Shown piece by piece: positions 1 through 5,902 of a DNA stretch of 14,786 nt (positions are counted from its first letter, which is position 1; each line of letters opens with the position of its first letter). The notes beneath the pieces were generated by a model. The model made no database searches. It had not been told where the DNA came from and was given only the letters and a program-made list of their open reading frames with translations. The stretch is from an uncultured Bacteroidales bacterium (GTDB lineage Bacteria > Bacteroidota > Bacteroidia > Bacteroidales > UBA932). Location of the stretch: assembly GCA_946530505.1 (NCBI GenBank), contig CAMNAD010000022.1, positions 1-14,786 on the forward strand, given 5' to 3'. The position numbers were made by a program, and so were the translations under genes.

Positions 1-847
1 CGCTGTGGGAGATGCCCTCGCCGAATACGATGTCGAACTCTGCCTTCTTGAAAGGAGGAGCCATCTTGTTCTTTACCACCTTTACGCGGGTGCGGTTGCC
101 CAGAGCGTCCTCGCCTTCTTTGATCTGGGTGGTGCGGCGGACGTCGATACGCACGGAGGCATAGAACTTGAGCGCGTTGCCTCCGGTGGTTGTTTCGGGA
201 TTCCCGAACATGATGCCGATCTTTTCGCGGAGCTGGTTGATGAAGATGCAGCAGGTGTTGGTTTTGGAAATGTTTGCGGTCAGCTTGCGGAGCGCCTGGC
301 TCATCAGGCGTGCCTGCAGACCTACTTTGTTGTCGCCCATTTCGCCTTCAATCTCCGCCTTGGGGGTGAGGGCCGCTACCGAGTCGATGACTACGATGTC
401 CACGGCACCCGAACGGATGAGGTTGTCTGCGATTTCAAGGGCTTGTTCGCCGTTGTCCGGCTGAGAGATGAGCAAGGTCTCGAGGTTGACCCCGAGGGCC
501 TTGGCATAGGTGCGGTCGAACGCGTGTTCAGCGTCGATCATAGCGGCGATGCCGCCCGATTTCTGGGCCTGCGCGATTGCGTGGATGGCCAGCGTGGTCT
601 TTCCGCTGGATTCCGGCCCATAGATTTCGATGATCCTTCCGCGAGGATATCCTCCGATGCCGAGTGCATGGTCGAGGGCGACGCTGCCGCTGGGGATCAC
701 CTGGGCGTCACTCCATTCTGGCTGGTCTCCCAACTTCATGATCGTGCCTTTCCCATAATCTTTCTCAATCTTGTCGATCGTGGCCTGCAATGCCTTCATC
801 TTGGCGGCATTGATGTCTGTGGCCTTTACTTCTGCTTCTTTAGCCAT
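1..847 (-). CDS. recA: RecA recombinase (partial, C-terminus beyond window)
   Basis: RecA is the ATP-dependent strand-exchange protein of homologous recombination and the co-protease of the SOS response. I translated the minus strand by hand from ATG at 847, giving 282 residues before the window edge. Visible are the Walker A motif GPESSGKT (77-84), a Walker B strand IVVIDSVAAL (151-160), the block TPKAEIEGEMGD (161-172), and the L2 DNA-binding loop from NQLREKIGIMFGNPETTTGG (204-223) into NALKF. The last visible residues, GEGISHS, lie close to the family's GEGI motif, so only roughly the C-terminal 50-70 residues are missing. The N-terminus MAKEAEVKATD is normal for the family and no better upstream start is present. 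It is transcribed away from rlmN, from a -7 box 40 nt upstream. The identification is essentially certain. Confidence 0.98.
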   Translation of the reverse strand, partial: MAKEAEVKATDINAAKMKALQATIDKIEKDYGKGTIMKLGDQPEWSDAQVIPSGSVALDHALGIGGYPRGRIIEIYGPESSGKTTLAIHAIAQAQKSGGIAAMIDAEHAFDRTYAKALGVNLETLLISQPDNGEQALEIADNLIRSGAVDIVVIDSVAALTPKAEIEGEMGDNKVGLQARLMSQALRKLTANISKTNTCCIFINQLREKIGIMFGNPETTTGGNALKFYASVRIDVRRTTQIKEGEDALGNRTRVKVVKNKMAPPFKKAEFDIVFGEGISHS

Positions 848-868
848 AATGAATGTTATTAATTGTTC

Positions 869-884
869 TCGGGCTTATGCCCGA
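869..884 (-). promoter_or_regulatory. Hairpin at the predicted 5' end of recA mRNA
   Basis: The sequence TCGGGC-TTAT-GCCCGA is a perfect 6-bp stem with a 4-nt loop. It lies between the putative recA -7 box (888-895) and the recA ATG (847). With a start site about four nucleotides beyond the box, the recA transcript would begin at or next to this hairpin. It could stabilise the 5' end of the mRNA or act as an operator palindrome. The structure is seen directly; either function is inference. Confidence 0.5.
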
Positions 885-887
885 AGG

Positions 888-895
888 CAAATATA
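888..895 (-). promoter_or_regulatory. Bacteroidota -7 box for recA
   Basis: Read on the minus strand, this is TATATTTG, an exact match to the Bacteroidota primary sigma factor -7 consensus TAnnTTTG. It sits 40 nt upstream of the recA start codon. I see no clear TTTG-type -33 element at the expected distance. A second box in the opposite orientation (909-916) serves rlmN. Confidence 0.55.
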
Positions 896-908
896 GGTAA
901 AAAATGTT

Positions 909-916
909 TAACTTTG
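909..916 (+). promoter_or_regulatory. Bacteroidota -7 box for rlmN
   Basis: TAACTTTG matches TAnnTTTG. Only 7 nt separate its last base from the rlmN ATG at 924, so the predicted transcript has a leader of a few nucleotides at most. No -33 element is obvious. The same close spacing is seen before rfbD, rnhA and the PreA-like gene. Confidence 0.55.
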
Positions 917-923
917 CCCTGAT

Positions 924-2009
924 ATGGAAAAGTTACTTGGCAAATCTCCGGCAGAACTCGAGACCGTTGTCCGCAACTGCGGACTCAAGCCTTTCGTGGC
1001 CAAACAGATAGCCCGCTGGCTGTATGTTTCGAAAGTCCGTTCCATCGATGAAATGACAAACATTTCGAAGGAAGGAAGGGAAATCCTGAAAAGCCGCTAC
1101 GACCTCGGCGCGTCGGCGCCGATAGGAAAGGCCGAGAGCAGCGACGGCACGCTCAAGTACCTTTTCAAGGTGCAGACCCCTCTGGGCGGCAACATGGTGC
1201 AGACTTCCGCAATCGAATCCGTAGTGATTCCCGACGACGACCGGCGCACCCTCTGCGTGTCTTCGCAGGCCGGCTGCCGCATGAACTGCAAGTTCTGCAT
1301 GACCGGCCGCGGAGGATTCAAGGGGCAGCCCCTCGTCAGCGACATCCTCAACCAGTTCATCTCGGTCGATGAGCCCGACAAACTCACAAACGCAGTGTTC
1401 ATGGGCATGGGCGAGCCTCTCGACAATTACGACGAGGTGTCCAGGGCCATCGAAGTGCTCACCGCGGACTGGGGGTTCGCCTGGAGCCCGAAGCGCATAA
1501 CCGTCTCCAGCATCGGAGTCCTGCCCAATTTGAAAAGATATCTCGACGAACAGAAAACTCATCTGGCCATAAGTTTGCATAATCCTTTCGGCGAAGAGAG
1601 GGTGAAGTTCATGCCCGTCGAGAAGGCCTGGCCCATAAGCAAGGTGGTAGACCTCATCCGCCAGTACGACTGGAGCGGCCAGCGCAGGGTGAGTTTCGAG
1701 TACACGATGTTTGCGGGATGGAACGACAGCAAGCGCCACGCCGATGCGCTGATACGCCTGCTGAAGGGCCTGGAGTGCAGGGTGAACCTCATCCGCTTCC
1801 ACAAGATACCGGATTTCCCCTACGAGAGCTCGCCCCGCCAGGTGATGGAGGCCTTTCGCGACCGCCTCTCCTCCAACGGCATCACCTGCACTATCAGGGC
1901 GTCCCGGGGAGAAGATATACTGGCCGCCTGCGGGCTGCTCGCCGGGCAGGTGGAAAACGTAGAAGTGAACTACCTTCACAACGAGGAAAACAGTCACTAT
2001 TATGACTAG
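924..2009 (+). CDS. rlmN: Dual-specificity 23S rRNA (A2503-C2) / tRNA (A37-C2) methyltransferase RlmN
   Basis: RlmN is a radical-SAM enzyme that methylates C2 of A2503 in 23S rRNA and, in characterised members, A37 of some tRNAs. The 361-residue protein is of usual length. It carries the radical-SAM triad CRMNCKFC (C118, C122, C125), followed by MTGRGGF. The two cysteines that act in the methyl-transfer mechanism are present: C111 in CVSSQAGC, and C336 in AACGLLAG near the C-terminus, corresponding to C118 and C355 of the E. coli enzyme. GMGEPL (161-166) is the family's SAM-binding segment. This distinguishes it from Cfr-type resistance enzymes only at family-tree level; the recA-side chromosomal position and housekeeping context favour RlmN. 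The stop codon lies inside the next gene (8-bp overlap), suggesting coupled translation with the patatin-like protein. Confidence 0.95.
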   Translation: MEKLLGKSPAELETVVRNCGLKPFVAKQIARWLYVSKVRSIDEMTNISKEGREILKSRYDLGASAPIGKAESSDGTLKYLFKVQTPLGGNMVQTSAIESVVIPDDDRRTLCVSSQAGCRMNCKFCMTGRGGFKGQPLVSDILNQFISVDEPDKLTNAVFMGMGEPLDNYDEVSRAIEVLTADWGFAWSPKRITVSSIGVLPNLKRYLDEQKTHLAISLHNPFGEERVKFMPVEKAWPISKVVDLIRQYDWSGQRRVSFEYTMFAGWNDSKRHADALIRLLKGLECRVNLIRFHKIPDFPYESSPRQVMEAFRDRLSSNGITCTIRASRGEDILAACGLLAGQVENVEVNYLHNEENSHYYD

Positions 2010-4443
2010 ACTCAGATACATGGCACTCATTCTTCTGATCCTGCTGCCCATGGGGGCGCAGGGACAGAGGCAGCATCGTCGTCAGACGAATATCAAGAAC
2101 CAGACTACGGTCAGGCTGGCGGCCACGAGCGCGGACCCGGATGCGGATTCCCTGGTTTTCCTGAAGATGCGTGAGAAGATGAACAAAGTGCGCAAGGAGC
2201 AGCATCGCCCCACCGTCGCCCTGGTACTCAGCGGCGGAGGAGCCAAGGGGGCCGCTGAAATCAGCATACTCAAAGCTCTGGAAGAGAAGGAAATCCCCAT
2301 CGACATGGTGCTCGGCACCAGCATCGGCGGTCTGATCGGTGGCCTTTATTCCATAGGATACACGGCGGACGACCTGGATTCCCTGATACGCAACATGGAC
2401 TGGAACAAGGTGCTTTCCGACAAGGTGGACCAGGACTTTGTGCCATATAACAAAAAGATGCGCCAGCAGCGATATCTGGTTTCCATCCCTTTCCATTATG
2501 CCAAAGAGGATTTTGTTTCCAAGGTGGGAGAAGGGATGATTATCTCGGCCCGCAGGAAGGGGCTCCACCTGAGCGCTGCGCAGGAAGATGAACTTGTGAA
2601 CGGCGCAGCGGCTTCCACGAGTTTCAACAGCCTTCCTGCCGGATACGCTTACGGGTTCAACGTAAACAATCTGATAGCCTCGCTCACCGTGGACTACCAC
2701 GATTCCCTGGATTTCATGTCGCTGCCCATCCCCTTCGTGTGCGTCGCTTCCGATGTGGTGTCCTGCAAGGCAAAATACTGGACTTCCGGGCCTCTGACTA
2801 CGGCCATGCGCTCCACGATGTCGATACCCGTGATGTTCGAGCCTGTCCGCTATCAGGACATGATCCTGATCGACGGAGGCACCAGGAACAACTACCCTTC
2901 GGATGTCGCCAGGGCGATGGGCGCTGATATAGTGCTGGGAATTGTGCTTGCGGATGCCGACCTTTCTTACGAGCAGATCAACAATATCATGGATCTGGTG
3001 ATGCAGGTTACCGATATGCTCGGGAGGGAGGCCTACATGGGGAACGTTCGCAAGTCCGACGTTATAATCCGGCCCAACCTTACGGGCTTCAACATGCTGA
3101 GTTTCAGCACCGAAGAGATTGCGGACATCATCCGCAGGGGAGAGGATGCCGTGTTTGAGAACAAGGAGGAGATAGACGCTCTGAAAAAGAAGCTCGGCTC
3201 ATCTTCCACGCAGCTGCAGGGCCCCAGGGCGACCAACATCAACAAGCAGGCAGTCCGGATCAAGGCGATACGCTTCAGCGGCGTGGACGACAGCGATGCC
3301 AGATACCTGCTGAGGCAGATCAACATAAAAGAAGGCGATGAAGTGATGGCTCCGCAGTTGGAAGAAGCGACTTCGAGGCTGTTTTCGCTGGATGCCTTCG
3401 AGGCGGTGAACTACAAGCTGTCGAAAGACGGCGACGGCTACATCCTCACGTTCAACTGCGCCAAGGGCCCTGTCCACCGCATAGGCGTCGCCGGAAGGGC
3501 GGACACCGAAGAATTCGTGGCTGCAATGCTGAATCTCGGCCTGAACGTCAACAAGTTGCGCGGTGCCCGTTTCGATTTCGAAGGACGTCTCGGGTCCCAC
3601 TGGTACGGGCAGGCGAAATATTCCTTTACATCTCCCAAATTCCCCACGATGAATGTGTCTGTAACCGGCGGACACACGAATGCTACCATATGCCGTGATG
3701 AGTACAATTACCAGGCAGGTTTCTCGGTGTTCAAGTTCGATGCCTTCTTCTCCGGAATCCAGTTGGAAAACTTCGACTTCAAGACCGGGCTCCGTTATGA
3801 GGAGTACAACGTGAATTCCTGGCTTACGGATTCTGGAACGGCGGTTCCCAAGAATCAGCTGCAGCTGTTGAGCAAGGATTTTACCTCCATTTACGCATCC
3901 TTGCGACACTACACGCTGGACGACCTTTACTTTCCTGCCAGGGGAATCAATCTCGGGACGGAATTCCAGATGTTTCCCTGGTCTGGCTCCACCAAGGTGA
4001 TGGGCTTCGATATCAAGACAGTGTTCCCTATGAATGACTGGCTTACTCTGCTCCCGTCTTTCTATATGAGGGCTATCATCGACAAGCCGTCCAACAATAT
4101 GTTCATTTCCAACTATGTGGGAGGGGCCATGTCCGGGCGCTACATCGACAGCCAGATTCCTTTTGCCGGATTCAATTACGCTACGCTGGCGGAAGACTAT
4201 GCGATGATAATCAATCTGGACCTGCGTGCCCGGCTTGCCAAGGATTTCTACTTCTCATTGCTGGGAGGTTATTTCAACGACAACAAGAGCCTCCCCAATC
4301 AGTGGAAGGAATTGAAACCCACATACCTCGGGCTTGCCGGAGAAATTGCCTACGACTCGCTGATAGGGCCGGTACGGGCACGCCTGCAATGGTCGGATTA
4401 TCGCGGCTGGTCGGCGTACGTCGGAGTAGGTTTCGACTTTTGA
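2002..4443 (+). CDS. Patatin-like phospholipase fused to POTRA and outer-membrane beta-barrel
   Basis: This is a predicted secreted or surface-linked lipid acyl hydrolase of 813 residues. Residues 1-21 form a signal peptide (MTRLRYMALILLILLPMGAQG). The patatin domain (about 70-320) has the oxyanion loop GGGAKG (78-83), the nucleophile elbow GTSIGG with Ser107, and the DGG motif with Asp291, giving the Ser-Asp dyad. A POTRA-like module follows (about 417-495, VRIKAIRFSGV onward). The remainder is rich in alternating aromatic strands and ends in VGVGFDF with a terminal Phe, as expected of a BamA/TamA-class barrel. This is the layout of Pseudomonas PlpD (type Vd secretion) and of related Bacteroidota proteins. 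Whether the patatin domain is released or stays tethered is unknown. ATG 2002 overlaps the rlmN stop; Met7 (ATG 2020) is a possible alternative start giving a shorter signal peptide. Confidence 0.9.
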   Translation: MTRLRYMALILLILLPMGAQGQRQHRRQTNIKNQTTVRLAATSADPDADSLVFLKMREKMNKVRKEQHRPTVALVLSGGGAKGAAEISILKALEEKEIPIDMVLGTSIGGLIGGLYSIGYTADDLDSLIRNMDWNKVLSDKVDQDFVPYNKKMRQQRYLVSIPFHYAKEDFVSKVGEGMIISARRKGLHLSAAQEDELVNGAAASTSFNSLPAGYAYGFNVNNLIASLTVDYHDSLDFMSLPIPFVCVASDVVSCKAKYWTSGPLTTAMRSTMSIPVMFEPVRYQDMILIDGGTRNNYPSDVARAMGADIVLGIVLADADLSYEQINNIMDLVMQVTDMLGREAYMGNVRKSDVIIRPNLTGFNMLSFSTEEIADIIRRGEDAVFENKEEIDALKKKLGSSSTQLQGPRATNINKQAVRIKAIRFSGVDDSDARYLLRQINIKEGDEVMAPQLEEATSRLFSLDAFEAVNYKLSKDGDGYILTFNCAKGPVHRIGVAGRADTEEFVAAMLNLGLNVNKLRGARFDFEGRLGSHWYGQAKYSFTSPKFPTMNVSVTGGHTNATICRDEYNYQAGFSVFKFDAFFSGIQLENFDFKTGLRYEEYNVNSWLTDSGTAVPKNQLQLLSKDFTSIYASLRHYTLDDLYFPARGINLGTEFQMFPWSGSTKVMGFDIKTVFPMNDWLTLLPSFYMRAIIDKPSNNMFISNYVGGAMSGRYIDSQIPFAGFNYATLAEDYAMIINLDLRARLAKDFYFSLLGGYFNDNKSLPNQWKELKPTYLGLAGEIAYDSLIGPVRARLQWSDYRGWSAYVGVGFDF

Positions 4444-4519
4444 TTTTATTGCGGCAAAGGGCCGCATTGCGCCGAGGGCGTCGCAATGTCGGCATTGCCG
4501 AAATCTGAATGACAGAAAA
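4444..4519 (+). other. Spacer with two short hairpins between the patatin gene and recX
   Basis: The 76-bp gap contains GCGGC-AAAGG-GCCGC (4451-4465) and TCGGC-ATT-GCCGA (4489-4501). Neither is followed by a T-run, so they are poor intrinsic terminators. I found no TAnnTTTG box here, so recX is probably reached by read-through from the rlmN promoter. Confidence 0.35.
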
Positions 4520-4975
4520 ATGGGCGATATAAAAGAAATAATAAACCTGTTCCAGGCTCAGTGCGCCAAGCGGGAGTATTGCGCAGGCGACATCCGCCGC
4601 AAGGCGCTGGAAAAACTGGAATGGAACCGTGAGGCCGCGGAGGAAGTGGTGGCCTCGCTCGTGGCGGACAAGTTTGTCGACGATGCCCGCTATGCTTCCG
4701 CCTTCGCCCGCGAAAAGTCCTCCCTGCAGGGCTGGGGCCCTGTCAAGATAAGGTTCCAGCTCCGGGCGAAAGGCATATCCGACGCAGACATCTGCGCCGC
4801 GCTGGAAGAAATAGACGCCGAAAAGGCCTCTGCCCGCCTCGAGAAACTCCTCGCGAACAAATGGCACACCCTGCAGGACGATCCGCAGGGGCGCCTCAAA
4901 CTCATCAAATTCGCCCTCTCGCGGGGTTACGAGTACGAAGAAATAGAATCGCTCATCAGACAAATCACATCCTGA
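4520..4975 (+). CDS. recX: RecX-family regulator of RecA
   Basis: RecX proteins bind the RecA filament and usually restrain its activity. The 151-residue product has the family's three repeated three-helix units. The first contains AQCAKREYCAGDIRRKAL, with the typical C-x(3)-REY-C-x-x-D/E pattern; the second contains VADKFVDDARYASAFAREK, matching the signature of a Leu/Phe-rich segment followed by D-(D/E)-xRYAxxF; the third ends RLIKFALSRGY-like (LKLIKFALSRGYEYEEIESLI). Length is within the normal range. The ATG at 4520 places the start just before the first repeat; an ATG at 4509 is out of frame and opens only a seven-codon peptide. The gene converges on the PreA-like gene with only 10 bp between stop codons. 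RecA itself is encoded 3.7 kb upstream on the other strand, so the pair is near but not adjacent. Confidence 0.88.
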   Translation: MGDIKEIINLFQAQCAKREYCAGDIRRKALEKLEWNREAAEEVVASLVADKFVDDARYASAFAREKSSLQGWGPVKIRFQLRAKGISDADICAALEEIDAEKASARLEKLLANKWHTLQDDPQGRLKLIKFALSRGYEYEEIESLIRQITS

Positions 4976-4985
4976 CAATATTCCT

Positions 4986-5738
4986 TCAGTCTTGGGAACT
5001 GCCTGCCAGAATGCGCAGATTAAGGAGCTTGCGGCTTTTTTCGCCGACAAGCGAGGATGTATCCGGGAGCCCGTGCTCCGACAGGTATTCTCCCAGGCCG
5101 GAAACAAGTCCCGCTATCGCTTTGCAGACATCGGGACTTCCGTCAGAATGCACTTGTATTGTGGAGCAGCCCGCCTGCAGCAGTTCGAGCGCATTCCGCC
5201 AGCTGCATACATCGCAGATTCCACTCAGGTCCAGCCCCTTAAGGATAGGATTGGAGGACAACTTCAGAATATGATGCACTGCATTCCGGCTGTTTTTCGA
5301 TGTGGATTGCCTCGTGTCTATGGTAATGGCTCCTGCTCCGGACAAATATGCATCCAAAGAGGATTCTGTAATTGACGAATCCTTGACAATCAGCGGGAGC
5401 GGCAGGCCTCCTCTGAGGAAATGTGCGGAAGCCGCATCTATCTGCAGGGCATCTGCGCCGGCGGCCCGTACTTTTTCGAAAAGCTCGGCTACAAGTGCTT
5501 CTTTTTTTCCTGGCAAGGCCGCGACGACGACTTTCAAGGGATATTCCGATTTCAGCCTGTGCAACAGGTCAAGTTCCTTCCCGCCGCCGTCCATGGCATA
5601 GAATACGCCGGCCCATCCGGCCTTCAGGGCGCGTGACAGGCTGTCGTAATCTGCGTATGCGGGAGATGTGGCAAGAAAAAAGGGATTCTCGCACCGGATG
5701 CCGCAGAAATCGATTCCTATTGTCGTTGCTTTTTCCAT
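4986..5738 (-). CDS. PreA/dihydroorotate dehydrogenase-like protein lacking catalytic motifs
   Basis: By eye this 250-residue protein follows the dihydropyrimidine dehydrogenase subunit PreA along most of its barrel: IDFCGIRCENPFFLATSP (9-26), GWAGVFY (41-47), LHRLKSEYPLKVVVAAL (59-75), AGADALQID (93-101), and GLDLSGICDVCSWRNALELL (168-187) with the following GCSTIQV. The functional motifs are altered. The NxSCP catalytic-cysteine segment is IDAASA, the lysine-containing KxTPN segment is KDSSI, the INT strand is IDTR, and the phosphate-binding GIGG is GICD. The C-terminal pair of [4Fe-4S] ferredoxin motifs found in full PreA is absent, and the protein is far shorter than the roughly 400-residue PreA. 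The barrel fold is therefore likely retained, but FMN binding and redox chemistry probably are not. No membrane segment or signal peptide is seen. It diverges from the AraC-type regulator gene across a shared control region. Function is not assigned. Confidence 0.75.
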   Translation of the reverse strand: MEKATTIGIDFCGIRCENPFFLATSPAYADYDSLSRALKAGWAGVFYAMDGGGKELDLLHRLKSEYPLKVVVAALPGKKEALVAELFEKVRAAGADALQIDAASAHFLRGGLPLPLIVKDSSITESSLDAYLSGAGAITIDTRQSTSKNSRNAVHHILKLSSNPILKGLDLSGICDVCSWRNALELLQAGCSTIQVHSDGSPDVCKAIAGLVSGLGEYLSEHGLPDTSSLVGEKSRKLLNLRILAGSSQD

Positions 5739-5746
5739 TGCTGCTG

Positions 5747-5754
5747 CAAAAATA
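5747..5754 (-). promoter_or_regulatory. -7 box for the PreA-like gene
   Basis: Read on the minus strand this is TATTTTTG, matching TAnnTTTG. Eight nucleotides separate it from the ATG at 5738, so the transcript would be nearly leaderless. The 13-bp direct repeats (5781-5814) lie 27 to 60 bp upstream of it, a suitable position for an activator. Confidence 0.55.
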
Positions 5755-5780
5755 CCTCAATCCTTTTCAATACCCGTCAG

Positions 5781-5814
5781 TGCTATGCGACAAAAACGTT
5801 TTGCTATGCGACAA
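5781..5814. promoter_or_regulatory. Tandem 13-bp direct repeat, candidate AraC-type operator
   Basis: TGCTATGCGACAA occurs perfectly at 5781-5793 and again at 5802-5814, a period of 21 bp, or two helical turns, so both copies face the same side of the DNA. AraC/XylS-family proteins characteristically bind two directly repeated half-sites about 21 bp apart. The repeats lie in the spacer between the PreA-like gene and a gene whose product ends in an AraC-type DNA-binding domain, upstream of both -7 boxes. The repeat is seen directly; the binding protein is inferred. Confidence 0.65.
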
Positions 5815-5837
5815 TTTCAAAATAAAAGACGGACTTT

Positions 5838-5870
5838 GCCCGCTTTTGCCTGTTTTTGTCGTAGAAAAGG
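5838..5870 (+). promoter_or_regulatory. Upstream block shared with the right end of the window
   Basis: The block reads GCCCGCTTTTG (5838-5848), then CCTGTTTTTG (5849-5858), then TCGTAGAAAAGG (5859-5870). Without the middle ten bases it matches the minus strand of 14761-14783 at all but one position. It lies directly before the regulator's -7 box. TTTTTGTCG within it is also the inverted form of the CGACAAAAA that spans the end of the first 13-bp repeat. It may be a second operator or a dispersed repeat. Confidence 0.45.
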
Positions 5871-5872
5871 GT

Positions 5873-5880
5873 TACTTTTG
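5873..5880 (+). promoter_or_regulatory. -7 box for the membrane regulator gene
   Basis: TACTTTTG matches TAnnTTTG and stands 22 nt before the ATG at 5903, predicting a leader of roughly 18 nt. T-rich TTTTG and TTTTTG runs lie upstream at 5844-5848 and 5853-5858, but their spacing to the box (24 and 14 nt) is not that of an ideal -33 element. Confidence 0.5.
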
Positions 5881-5902
5881 CTATTGTTATAGTGGTGAAT
5901 AA

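Noticed and set aside
5..862. Long open frame on the plus strand opposite recA (285 codons)
   Set aside because: It is the antisense shadow of recA, whose minus-strand translation is unmistakable; its own translation resembles no family I know.
933..2051. Long minus-strand open frame opposite rlmN (372 codons)
   Set aside because: It lies wholly against rlmN with its intact motifs, and looks like a codon-bias artefact of a GC-rich gene.
4509..4532. Seven-codon open frame (MTEKWAI) overlapping the recX start
   Set aside because: It is too short to distinguish from chance and has no leader-peptide character such as repeated regulatory codons.
5781..5870. CRISPR-like repeats in the regulator spacer
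   Set aside because: There are only two 13-bp copies with an 8-bp interval and no cas genes; an operator explains them better.
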